Shown here: positions 8,506 to 16,908 of the stretch, in pieces | Layout: every line of letters starts with the position of its first letter | Numbering within the stretch: position 1 is the first letter of the stretch | DNA from: Blastocatellia bacterium | GTDB taxonomy: Bacteria; Acidobacteriota; Blastocatellia; Pyrinomonadales; Pyrinomonadaceae | Length of the DNA: 64,000 nt | Assembly: GCA_013697915.1 (NCBI GenBank) | Contig: JACCVY010000247.1 | Location: 88,911-152,910 of the forward strand | Direction of reading: 5' to 3' | Program-made: the position numbers and the translations under genes | Notes under the pieces: model-generated | Seen by the model: the letters and a program-made list of their open reading frames with translations, nothing else | The model's database searches: none | What the model was told of the DNA's origin: nothing

Positions 8506-9757
8506 AACTCTTAACGCCCTGGCTGGCATAAATGTAACAAAGCAGGAGCACCACGCCGTAACTAATCAGGGAAGATAGAGCCGCGCCGCGAATCCCCAGG
8601 CGAGGGATGGTCAATGCGTTCAGCAAAACATTCAAAGCCGCACCGATGATCCAAATGTAAACGGAGAACCAGGGTGAACCGATGGAAGCCAGATAGTTAG
8701 CGAACATATTGTTCACGGCGTAAAATATCATCGCCACGCTCAGAATCAAAAAAGGACCTACCGACGGAAGAAAGGCCGCTCCGTACAGGATGCGAATCAA
8801 GGGCTGGGCCAACAACATGAGCAACACGACGAGCGGGCAGACTAACAGTCCAACGCCCAGAGCCGCTTTTCGAGTCATCTGCCATTTCGCCTGTACATCC
8901 GCGAGCGCGGAAAGCTTCGGGAACAAAATACTGCCAACCACCGCCGGCAGAAGATAGATCAAATCCGCCATGTTGGCCGCAATCGAATAATAGCCAGTCT
9001 CGGTTGTGCCGAGCAGATACCGAATCATCAGCAAATCTACGCGCAGCATCAAAAAAGCGAAGAAGGCCCCGAGGTAAAGTTTGATGCCGTAACCAAGATT
9101 CGCCTTGAGAAGCAGAAACGAAGGTCGCAAACTCCTCTCGATGCGGGCGCGCAATTGCCACAAACATCCCAAAAAACTTGCGAACATCGCGACCAGGCTG
9201 GCGGCAAAAATATTCTCTACGGTTGCAAACCCTGAGACCGCCACGCATCCGACGAAGACCAGTGCCAGGATCCTGCTCGCCAACTCAATCTTGTTGAATG
9301 CGCGAACTTCCTGAATGCCGAGCAGTAAGTTCTGCAGCAACATGAAAGCGAGACCAAAGGGTATCCACACGAGAGCCAGGCCCAGAAGCAAGCCGTGCAC
9401 TGGAGCCGAATGAGGCCACACAGAAAAGACGATCCACGCCAGGCCCGCGCCCGCACCTCCGAAAACAAAGCTAAGCAGGAGAGAATTTCCCAACAGAGGC
9501 GCGAGCAAGCTACGGTCCCGCGCGACATGATAAGTATTTGAAGCGTGGAGTCCGAGGTTGCCAAACTGCATGCCCAGGGCTCCGACGGTAGCAGCAAGCG
9601 CATACAAGCCGCGACCTTCAGGCCCGAGAGTTCGGGCAATCAGCACGTTCATCGCGATGCCGATTCCGACAAGTATGAGGCGGGTGCCGAAAGTTTCAGC
9701 CACTTTGCGTGTGAAATCGGAACCCATCAGCCGGCGGTAGAGTTTATTGGCGGTCAT
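8483..9757 (-). CDS. Wzx-type polysaccharide flippase (MOP superfamily)
   Basis: This 424-residue integral membrane protein has about 12-14 hydrophobic helices and the N-terminal TRLILVGIGIAMNVLIARTLGPEGRG signature region typical of oligosaccharide flippases (RTLGPEGRGLYAL near 43-55). It would flip undecaprenyl-linked repeat units to the periplasmic face. An upstream ATG at 9841 directly abuts the asnB stop codon, but the 28 extra residues are polar and low-complexity, so the start MTANKLYRRL was preferred. It sits between the amidotransferase gene and the four-domain fusion gene in one unbroken minus-strand run. Confidence 0.85.
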   Translation of the reverse strand: MTANKLYRRLMGSDFTRKVAETFGTRLILVGIGIAMNVLIARTLGPEGRGLYALAATVGALGMQFGNLGLHASNTYHVARDRSLLAPLLGNSLLLSFVFGGAGAGLAWIVFSVWPHSAPVHGLLLGLALVWIPFGLAFMLLQNLLLGIQEVRAFNKIELASRILALVFVGCVAVSGFATVENIFAASLVAMFASFLGCLWQLRARIERSLRPSFLLLKANLGYGIKLYLGAFFAFLMLRVDLLMIRYLLGTTETGYYSIAANMADLIYLLPAVVGSILFPKLSALADVQAKWQMTRKAALGVGLLVCPLVVLLMLLAQPLIRILYGAAFLPSVGPFLILSVAMIFYAVNNMFANYLASIGSPWFSVYIWIIGAALNVLLNALTIPRLGIRGAALSSLISYGVVLLLCYIYASQGVKSYEGHAKL

Positions 9758-9841
9758 TTGAACAGCACGATTGCGTGGGGGTGAACAGCTTGAGCCTCCT
9801 TGCTCGCCGTGGTCCTGTGGCAGTACAGTTCCGCTCTCCAT

Positions 9842-11776
9842 TCACCGCTCGCCATCGATCCAGCGCTCATACCACAAACTTAAATTTAGCAGGACCCATA
9901 GATGAGCACCCCAATCACGAGCGCCGCGCCGATGCTCATCTAAAAGGCGCGCCACGAATGAGTAGTCCAGGAAGTCGCGTCGTCGCATTTTGGAGTTCAT
10001 AAGGTGCGCATCAAACCATGGGCCCAGATCGTTTCGGAACCACTCGCGAATCGGCGCGCCAAACCCGCGCTTGCGGCTGTAGAGAAGATCGTGCGGCAAA
10101 ATATCTTCCAGAGAGCGTTTAAGGATGTGCTTGCCACTCGCGCCTTCCACTTTCAGCGAGCGCGGCAACGCCATCGCATATTCCACCAACTTGTGATCGA
10201 GGAAAGGAACGCGCGCCTCAACTGAAGTGGCCATCGTTATTTTGTCCACCCGCATCAGCAACAGCTCAGGCAACCGCAGTTTCAATTCGAGATATGTCAT
10301 GCGCGTTAAGAAATCAGACTCGGGACGCTCATGAGCAATATGCTCGAGGTGACGATTGATGGCCTCAAGCGAAGAGCTGCCTTGCCAGCGCTTACGCATC
10401 CCGGGCGAGAGCACTCGCGGCTTAAACGTTTCATCGTAGACCACGGCTCCGCCCCAGAATAAAGGCTCGTTTGCACCCAGCCGGCGGATCAACTCAATAG
10501 CCCCGCGTTTACTTCCCGTGGCCTCGAGGGCGGGCCGCGCCAGCGCGCTTGCGGCACGCCGCATTGACCGTGGAAACTTTTCGGCGTGCCGCCAGAACTT
10601 TTCGTAGATATTCAAGTACGTTACGTAGTTCGCGTAGCCACTGAAAATTTCATCTGCGCCCTCGCCTACCTGCACTACGATGGTTCCCGAATCGCGAGCG
10701 AGTTTCGATACGTAATACAGAGGAATACAAACCGGATCGGCAATCGGCTCGTCCTGATGGAATACCAAAGCCGGCAGAAACTCCTGCATCTCTTTTTCTG
10801 AGATGATTACTTCATGATGATTCGTCCCAAACTCGTTTGCGATGCGCCGCGCTGAATCAAGCTCGTTAAGATACTCGGCATCCTTGAAACCGACAGTGAA
10901 AGTCTGAACCGGACGCGACATCTGCTCCGCCATCAAGGCAACGTTCGCTGATGAATCAACCCCGCCGGATAAAAACACGCCGAATGGCACATCAGACATC
11001 ATTCGCTTCGAGATAGATTCCCGCAACAGTCGCAACACCTCTGCTTTGTGTTCTTCATCGTTACGGGGTGGGAGGGCAGCCGCGGGCGGCAACGCATCCC
11101 AGTATTGCCGGATGCGTGTCGAGCCGTCCCGGCCCACTACCAGCATGTGTCCCGCCGGCAACTTCTGGATGTCGCGAAAGAGAGTTTGTGGTCCTGGCGT
11201 AGTAACGAAAGTTAAATAATGATAGAGCGACTCTTCGTCAACCTCGGCGGTCACCGCCGGGTGGGCCAGAATGGCTTTGATTTCGGAAGCGAAGATAAAG
11301 CGCCCATCGCGTTGATAAAAGTAGAGCGGTTTTACTCCGAGGCGATCACGCGCCAGCACCAGTTGCTCGCGCTTAGCATCCCAAAGCGCGATGGCATAGT
11401 CGCCCTCGATCTCATTAACAAAATCGAGACCGCGCTCTTCGTACAGATGCAGAATGGTTTCTGAATCGGTGTGGGAGGCATAAACGTGGCCGCGCTGTTC
11501 CAGGCCTGCGCGCAGCGAAGCGTGGTTGTAAATCTCGCCGTTGAAAACCAACCAGACGCGATCGGTGCAACCTCGCATCGGCTGGTGGCCGGCCGCGGAC
11601 AAATCGATGATCGACAAACGGCGAAAGCCTAAACCACCGCGACCTTCGTCAAAGATATGCGCGCCGGCATCGTCCGGCCCACGGTGTGTCATCACATCGC
11701 GCATCCGCTCGACCAGCGCACGCTCGATGCGGCCTTCGCTAGCTCCATACTCCCAAACTCCGCAGATGCCACACAT
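9842..11776 (-). CDS. asnB: Glutamine-hydrolysing asparagine synthase-type amidotransferase
   Basis: The start MCGICGVWEYG exposes the N-terminal Cys nucleophile of a class II glutamine amidotransferase after Met removal. The first ~210 residues are the glutaminase domain (HRGPDD at 31-36, FNGEIYNH at 78-85). The remainder is the ATP-pyrophosphatase/synthetase domain with the P-loop SGGVDSS at 270-276 and GEGADEIFSGY. Length (644) fits the family. In O-antigen and capsule loci, homologues amidate hexuronic acids to uronamides, and the neighbouring nucleotide-sugar dehydrogenase makes that reading more likely here than free asparagine synthesis (inference). Confidence 0.9.
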   Translation of the reverse strand: MCGICGVWEYGASEGRIERALVERMRDVMTHRGPDDAGAHIFDEGRGGLGFRRLSIIDLSAAGHQPMRGCTDRVWLVFNGEIYNHASLRAGLEQRGHVYASHTDSETILHLYEERGLDFVNEIEGDYAIALWDAKREQLVLARDRLGVKPLYFYQRDGRFIFASEIKAILAHPAVTAEVDEESLYHYLTFVTTPGPQTLFRDIQKLPAGHMLVVGRDGSTRIRQYWDALPPAAALPPRNDEEHKAEVLRLLRESISKRMMSDVPFGVFLSGGVDSSANVALMAEQMSRPVQTFTVGFKDAEYLNELDSARRIANEFGTNHHEVIISEKEMQEFLPALVFHQDEPIADPVCIPLYYVSKLARDSGTIVVQVGEGADEIFSGYANYVTYLNIYEKFWRHAEKFPRSMRRAASALARPALEATGSKRGAIELIRRLGANEPLFWGGAVVYDETFKPRVLSPGMRKRWQGSSSLEAINRHLEHIAHERPESDFLTRMTYLELKLRLPELLLMRVDKITMATSVEARVPFLDHKLVEYAMALPRSLKVEGASGKHILKRSLEDILPHDLLYSRKRGFGAPIREWFRNDLGPWFDAHLMNSKMRRRDFLDYSFVARLLDEHRRGARDWGAHLWVLLNLSLWYERWIDGER

Positions 11777-11846
11777 TAGTTATTCCTGATTTCCTGTCTT
11801 TGGTTCGTTGTCATTATGACTTCTACTGCTTCATGAATTCCCGCAC

Positions 11847-13982
11847 TCAATTGGCAACCGCCTTTGGAACTACTCTCAGTCGCACCTCCAAATTTTCACC
11901 AGCGCACACCGGCACAAGCGCCCACAGCAACTTCGTCGGCACGCTTCGCTCGAGCGTCCAACAGGCCGAAATCGAAGGATTCCTGGAACCGTAATGCCTC
12001 GAGCTAAAAAGGCTCTCGAAGACTGGCTGCTGAGGCAAACCTATAGCTTGCACCAGCAACTGTGAACCGGTCGTGTTATCACGTGCCGAAACAACACCTT
12101 CCCTCTCGATGGCGATGTCCAGGCCGGAGTTAAAGTGAAATCGCGCGGCTATCACATGCTTTCCTTTGCCCAACAGCTCGTCTTCAATCAGCCACCAATG
12201 ATCCCTTTTGAAAAACTTGACCGACCGGCGATGTCTCACGCCGTTCGTTAGTCGTTCGTAGCCGGCGTGCTCCGCGACAACATGATCGCTCTCCGGCCCT
12301 GTTTCCCAAAGCAGCACCTTGGGACGGGCCTCGTCGCCAATTACAAACGGAACCAATTCCTCAGTCGTGTTTTGTTCGACGCCGTCTAATTGGATCGTCG
12401 AATGATAGGCCGTCGAGCGAAAGAGGTGACGCTCGTGCAAATCGGCGGTGTAAACATAAGCGCCGGGATCGACGATGAACGGACAGCCACAAGCGCTGAC
12501 GTCGATGCTGAGCGCATCGTTATGCCCATGGGATCCGCGACCGTTTGCACCGGCGCCGCCGGCATTGAAAAGAAGAAACAGATCCTCGCTCCTAAGCGAA
12601 TGGATTCCCGCCTCAGGGAAAGCCTGCGACTGCAGCGGGTCAGGATTGGTCTTCAGGCTCTCGTATTCCCTCAGCCCTTTCTCGCCCAATATCCATAACA
12701 GTTCTTCAGAAACCGGCTGCCCCGGAAGTTTGAATTGCGAGTCTCCGAAGACAACCGCCCCGATTGGCAGCAGATAATCGTGTTCATCCGCCGCGCGAGA
12801 AACCAGCGGAAAGACTTGCCCGCCATCGGTATCGCCGACCAGGGGCGCTGTTTGATCGGGCCGCAAGTAACCACGTAAATAAACGAGCATCGAGTGAAGC
12901 GTACGCCAATATTTTTCTTCGATGACGAGATTAGTCGTGCGACACAGAATGAAGGAGTAGAGGAATAACTCCAGCACGAAACGATGATAACCAGTTGATG
13001 CTTCGAAGTCGGCTCCATCAGCAAGAATCTGTTTGTCCATCTCGCTTAGCATTTGGCCGAGCGCCCATTCGCGCCATTCAGCCGCTGTCTTCAGCTCAGG
13101 CAACGCGATTCCAATCCATAACAAGCCCGCAACGTCTGATAAGTAATGATTGCTGGTGCCGATGTGGGAAAACTCGAGGTTGCGGCGAATGTGCGCTCCG
13201 TGCTGGTCGAGCATGGTGAGAAAACCCGCTAACCTTTCTGCGGTGAGACCGGGAGAGTGGCGGAAGAGCGAGAACGCTCCCAGCAGATTCATGGCCCGCA
13301 ATGCGACTTCCATCGGGCACGACCAGTTAGCACCGCGCCCGACCGGGTTTTGTTCTCGCCAACTTTCGAACTGCGAAAAATATTCTCCTGCAAACTCCTC
13401 GTCTTCGGTTAGAGCATAAGCGCGTCCCAGGGTTAGGAGTTGACCAAGGCGATTTAGTTCCCACAAAACTCGAATGTCCGACCCGTCGTTGTGCCACCGG
13501 GAAATGTCAGCGTGATAATCAAGCGGCCAGGTTCTTCCGGAAAGAGGATCGCGATGCCAGTCAATCGAGTGCCCAAAATCCTTTTCGCCAAAACCCAACA
13601 GCGGCCAGCGATGTTCTTTAACAATGACCCGGGCCGATTCGATCAGTCGCTCGGATTCATTAGGAAAAAGATCTTGCTGCCTCGCCGCGGTGGAGCGCGA
13701 CAGTTCAAAACCGGGCAGAAATGAAGGCGCAGCTCGTTCGCGAAAGTGCTTTAGGAGATCGGATGAGGAGAGGCTTTCAAATTCCGGTCGCAGCCGCGCG
13801 CTTTGCGAACTAAGTTCGTCAAGCATCGCGCATTCGCGGCGCGATTTCACCCTCGCTCGCTCTCGGCGAAAAGCCTCGCGCAGACCTCCGATGAAGCTTA
13901 TTCGGCCACTAAGCACGCTGCGAATACCCGTCAGCAGGAACTTAATGCGTAGTTTGTTGGAACGCTCGGAAGAGTTTGGCAA
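11847..13982 (-). CDS. Heparinase II/III-like polysaccharide lyase
   Basis: This 711-residue protein has an N-terminal alpha/alpha-toroid half, with SNHYLSDVAGLL near residue 277 and ADFEASTGYHRFVLELF after it. The C-terminal beta-sheet half contains the family signature HGHNDALSIDVSACG near 485 followed by VDPGAYVY and FRSTAYHSTIQLDG. Enzymes of this family cleave uronic-acid-containing chains by beta-elimination. There is no signal peptide at the start chosen, so the protein may be exported another way or start elsewhere. In exopolysaccharide loci such lyases control chain length or clear misdirected polymer. A uronic-acid-forming dehydrogenase is encoded nearby at 15430-16767. Confidence 0.85.
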   Translation of the reverse strand: MPNSSERSNKLRIKFLLTGIRSVLSGRISFIGGLREAFRRERARVKSRRECAMLDELSSQSARLRPEFESLSSSDLLKHFRERAAPSFLPGFELSRSTAARQQDLFPNESERLIESARVIVKEHRWPLLGFGEKDFGHSIDWHRDPLSGRTWPLDYHADISRWHNDGSDIRVLWELNRLGQLLTLGRAYALTEDEEFAGEYFSQFESWREQNPVGRGANWSCPMEVALRAMNLLGAFSLFRHSPGLTAERLAGFLTMLDQHGAHIRRNLEFSHIGTSNHYLSDVAGLLWIGIALPELKTAAEWREWALGQMLSEMDKQILADGADFEASTGYHRFVLELFLYSFILCRTTNLVIEEKYWRTLHSMLVYLRGYLRPDQTAPLVGDTDGGQVFPLVSRAADEHDYLLPIGAVVFGDSQFKLPGQPVSEELLWILGEKGLREYESLKTNPDPLQSQAFPEAGIHSLRSEDLFLLFNAGGAGANGRGSHGHNDALSIDVSACGCPFIVDPGAYVYTADLHERHLFRSTAYHSTIQLDGVEQNTTEELVPFVIGDEARPKVLLWETGPESDHVVAEHAGYERLTNGVRHRRSVKFFKRDHWWLIEDELLGKGKHVIAARFHFNSGLDIAIEREGVVSARDNTTGSQLLVQAIGLPQQPVFESLFSSRHYGSRNPSISACWTLERSVPTKLLWALVPVCAGENLEVRLRVVPKAVAN

Positions 13983-14024
13983 TTGAGAGTGCTTTCGAAT
14001 TAACTCGCCCTTACTTCTCCAAAA

Positions 14025-14253
14025 CCCGCGTAGCGGGTGGAAGCATAAAGCCCGGGGGTAGAGCGGAGCGGAACCCCAGGATAACGAAGGTAAGAAGACC
14101 GAGCGCGCGGAGCGTGAGATAGCGCAATGGCTACGATTTATTCATCGCGTGTCGCTGTCGCCCACGCGGGCTCTTACATCGTATGTCCAACGATCCTGGG
14201 GTTACGCTCCGCTCCACCCCAGGCTTTATGCTCACGCCACGCTTCGCGGGCTC
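14025..14253. repeat. REPIN/MITE-like composite repeat, copy 1
   Basis: The left end CCCGCGTAGCGGG (14025-14037) is followed by GGAAGCATAAAGCC and then GCGGAGCGGAACCCC. The right end is the inverse arrangement: CTGGGGTTACGCTCC, then GGCTTTATGCTCACG, then CGCTTCGCGGGCTC. The interior carries GCGCGGAGCGTGAGATAGCG. A second copy in opposite orientation is at 20485-20757, sharing both end types and the interior block. This is a repeated, non-coding element with imperfect terminal inverted repeats. It fills the spacer between the lyase and epimerase genes. Confidence 0.75.
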
Positions 14254-14265
14254 GATGCAAACTCT

Positions 14266-15351
14266 TCAAAGGGCGTCGACAATGCGCTCTGCGGTGTGGC
14301 CATCCCAGAGCGGAATGCTAACAGGTTTTTTCGAGGTTTCGCTAAGCGCGGTTAAAGCCGCAGCAATGATCTTTTCGGGATCTCTTCCGACGATCTGATT
14401 TGTTCCCATCGAAACCGTGATCGGTCGTTCGGTATTTTCCCTTAACGTCAAACAGGGAATGCCCAGGACGGTCGTCTCCTCCTGAATGCCGCCGGAGTCT
14501 GTCAGCACCAGCCGCGCGCTGCTGTAGAGACTGAGGAAGTCCAAATAGCCCAGCGGATCGATCAACCGCAAGCCCGGGGTATTTGTAATTCGGTCTCTTA
14601 GTCCCAGTTCCGCAATCATCTTCAGCGTACGTGGATGGACCGGGAACACTATTGAAATTCGACGGCCAATTTCTTCCAACGCTTCGAGGATGCGCGTGAG
14701 AGTTTGCCGGTCATCAACATTTGCGGGCCGATGCAGCGTCAGGACCGCATAATCTTTGCCGCGTAGTCCCAGGTCTTCTTTGGTGGTTGATTTATCCGCA
14801 AGCGGAAGATACTTGAGCAGTGAGTCAATCATCACGTTGCCCACAAAACGTATTCGTTCCGACGGAATGCCTTCGTTGGCCAGATTTTGATCGGCATCCT
14901 CGGAAGGCGTAAAAAGTAGATCCGCGATCTGATCAGTCAGGACTCGATTGATCTCTTCCGGCATGGCGCGGTCGCGGCTGCGTAGCCCCGCTTCTACGTG
15001 CGCAACTTTAACACCCAGCTTCGCACAAACAAGCGCGCAGGCGAGCGTTGAATTGACATCCCCAACCACCAGCACCCAGTCGGGTTTTTCGCGCACGACA
15101 ACTGGTTCAAAGCTTGCCATGACCGCCGCTGTTTGCGCCGCATGCGAGGCCGAACCGACGCCAAGATAAACATCAGGTTGCGGCAGCTCCAGATCGTGGA
15201 AGAAGGCGTCGGACATGGTTGCGTCGTAGTGCTGTCCCGTATGAACGACAAGCGGCGAAAACTCTCGTTCGCGCCGCGTCATTGCTTCCACGATTGGCGC
15301 GACTTTCATGAAGTTTGGCCGCGCGCCGACGACGTTAATTATCTTGAGCAT
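14266..15351 (-). CDS. wecB: UDP-N-acetylglucosamine 2-epimerase (non-hydrolysing)
   Basis: This 361-residue enzyme interconverts UDP-GlcNAc and UDP-ManNAc. Family marks seen: VVGARPNFMK at the N-terminus, VHTGQHYDATMSD, VVGDVNSTLA, HVEAGLRS, VFPVHPRT and LTDSGGIQEE. Length matches WecB/MnaA. It supplies a sugar-nucleotide precursor and pairs with the dehydrogenase gene 78 nt upstream in the transcript. A WbpI-like role on a modified UDP-sugar is an alternative. Confidence 0.93.
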   Translation of the reverse strand: MLKIINVVGARPNFMKVAPIVEAMTRREREFSPLVVHTGQHYDATMSDAFFHDLELPQPDVYLGVGSASHAAQTAAVMASFEPVVVREKPDWVLVVGDVNSTLACALVCAKLGVKVAHVEAGLRSRDRAMPEEINRVLTDQIADLLFTPSEDADQNLANEGIPSERIRFVGNVMIDSLLKYLPLADKSTTKEDLGLRGKDYAVLTLHRPANVDDRQTLTRILEALEEIGRRISIVFPVHPRTLKMIAELGLRDRITNTPGLRLIDPLGYLDFLSLYSSARLVLTDSGGIQEETTVLGIPCLTLRENTERPITVSMGTNQIVGRDPEKIIAAALTALSETSKKPVSIPLWDGHTAERIVDAL

Positions 15352-15358
15352 GAAAACC

Positions 15359-15426
15359 GTCAGTTGTCAGTGGCCAGTTGCTCGTCGTAATCCTTTCCAA
15401 CTGACTACGGACCACTGACCACTAAC
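15359..15426. repeat. Heptamer-period array (GTCAGTT/GTCAGTG type)
   Basis: The spacer between the epimerase and dehydrogenase genes starts with GTCAGTT-GTCAGTG-GCCAGTT and ends with the inverse, ACTGACTACGGACCACTGAC. Both halves have a 7-nt period, and they are inverted relative to each other, so they could fold back on each other. Confidence 0.7.
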
Positions 15427-15429
15427 GTA

Positions 15430-16767
15430 TTACAACCTGATTATCCGCGCGCTACTATCACGTCTCAAATCACCGTTCAGTGCGTTTCGCGTATCGACGA
15501 TTAGCGAACCAAGCCGGCAAACCCGCTGGTAATCAATCCCGGAATGGTTTGTAACGATCACGATGCAGTCGGCCGTGCGCAACTCATCATCTGTTAACGG
15601 TACTGAGTCGAGGGGCTGCCCACCGCCTTCCGTGTGGGCGTCTTCAAATCGCACTTCCTTTACGAATGGATCGTGATAACTCACCTCAGCGCCTTTCGTG
15701 CGCAACCGATCGATAATAGACAACGCCGGGCTCTCGCGGACATCGTCTATGTCCTGCTTGTAAGCCACGCCGAGCAGCAGGATGCGCGAACCTTTCATCG
15801 ACTTGCTTTCGTCGTTCAGGCCGTCCGCGACGAGTTGGACCACATGATCGGGCATGCGTGAATTTACTTCTTCCGCCAGCCCGATGAAGCGAGAATCGAA
15901 ACCATGTTGGCGGGCCTTCCAGGACAGGTAATGCGGGTCCAGCGGAATGCAATGGCCGCCAATGCCCGGACCCGGATAAAAAGCCATAAAACCAAACGGC
16001 TTGGTGGCGGCCGCGCGAATCACTTCCCAGGTGTCGATGTTCAGCGCGTAACAGAGTCGCGCCATCTCGTTTGCCATGCCAATATTTACCGCGCGAAAAG
16101 TGTTTTCCAACAACTTTGCGGTTTCGGCAACGCGGGCTGAGCTGACTGCGTGTACCTCGTTGACGATCTGCGAATATAGAAATGCGGCAACGTCGGTTGA
16201 ATCCGAGGTCACGCCGCCAACAACTTTTGGAATGTTATGCGTTTGAAATTGCGGATTACCCGGATCGACGCGTTCCGGCGAGAAGGCGAGCAGAAAATCC
16301 TCGTCAAGCTTCAATCCGCTCGCTTCAAACATCGGCAACAACACTTCATCAGTCGTGCCCGGATACGTGGTGGATTCAAGAATGATTAACTGACCGCGAT
16401 GAAGGCGCTGTTTGATTTCGTCAGCGGCGGCAAGAATGTAGGAGACATCCGGCTCCTTGGTCTTGCGCAAAGGCGTCGGCACGCAAATGATGACGGCGTC
16501 GCAATCCTGAAGTTGATCAAAATCAGTGGTAGCGCTGAGACGCTTACTGTCAACCAGCTCCTTGATGACTGACCGGGGCACATCACCGATGTATGAATCG
16601 CCGGCATTGATCCGCGCGGCTTTATCCGAATCAACTTCGAAACCAATGGCTTGAAATCCAGCGCGTGCGAACTCTGTAAGTAGGGGCAAGCCAACGTAGC
16701 CCAGGCCCACGACCCCGATACGGGCACGTTTCGCTTTAATTGAAGCAGTTATTTGTTCCTTGACCAT
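15430..16767 (-). CDS. UDP-N-acetylhexosamine 6-dehydrogenase (WbpA/WecC family)
   Basis: This 445-residue NAD-dependent nucleotide-sugar dehydrogenase has the Rossmann motif GVVGLGYVGLPL (18-29), PTPLRKTKEPD near 97-107, and the catalytic region PGPGIGGHCIPLDP with Cys273. These enzymes oxidise the C6 alcohol of UDP-GlcNAc or UDP-ManNAc to the carboxylate in two steps. The long N-terminus before the Rossmann motif resembles WbpA (UDP-GlcNAc) more than the usual WecC, but the adjacent 2-epimerase fits either UDP-ManNAcA or UDP-GlcNAcA as product. It is the first gene of the minus-strand polysaccharide run. Confidence 0.9.
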   Translation of the reverse strand: MVKEQITASIKAKRARIGVVGLGYVGLPLLTEFARAGFQAIGFEVDSDKAARINAGDSYIGDVPRSVIKELVDSKRLSATTDFDQLQDCDAVIICVPTPLRKTKEPDVSYILAAADEIKQRLHRGQLIILESTTYPGTTDEVLLPMFEASGLKLDEDFLLAFSPERVDPGNPQFQTHNIPKVVGGVTSDSTDVAAFLYSQIVNEVHAVSSARVAETAKLLENTFRAVNIGMANEMARLCYALNIDTWEVIRAAATKPFGFMAFYPGPGIGGHCIPLDPHYLSWKARQHGFDSRFIGLAEEVNSRMPDHVVQLVADGLNDESKSMKGSRILLLGVAYKQDIDDVRESPALSIIDRLRTKGAEVSYHDPFVKEVRFEDAHTEGGGQPLDSVPLTDDELRTADCIVIVTNHSGIDYQRVCRLGSLIVDTRNALNGDLRRDSSARIIRL

Positions 16768-16848
16768 GTAATCAGTTTTTCCTCAGCCCATCGGAGCGAA
16801 AACGCGCACAAGATTCAAAGAGGCAAGACTATTGGAGCGTCGCGCGGA

Positions 16849-16874
16849 GTGTCAAGCGAGCTTTTTCTTGACAC
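16849..16874. promoter_or_regulatory. Inverted repeat GTGTCAAG-N10-CTTGACAC between divergent genes
   Basis: A perfect 8-bp inverted repeat (16849-16856 and 16867-16874) lies between the divergent dehydrogenase and permease genes. Its right arm contains the TTGACA of the permease promoter candidate, so a bound protein would occlude RNA polymerase. It could be an operator or a small hairpin. Confidence 0.45.
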
Positions 16875-16897
16875 TGACCCATGAACACAACTATACC
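16868..16897 (+). promoter_or_regulatory. Sigma-70-like promoter for the permease gene
   Basis: TTGACA (16868-16873) and TATACC (16892-16897) are separated by 18 nt. Transcription would start about 5-10 nt after the -10 box, which is nearly at the ATG at 16909. The mRNA would have a very short leader or none; no Shine-Dalgarno sequence is visible. Confidence 0.5.
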
Positions 16898-16908
16898 CAC
16901 ACAAATTT

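Noticed and set aside
13995..14265. Insertion sequence at the REPIN-like repeats
   Set aside because: No transposase frame is present; the element is about 230 nt and non-coding.
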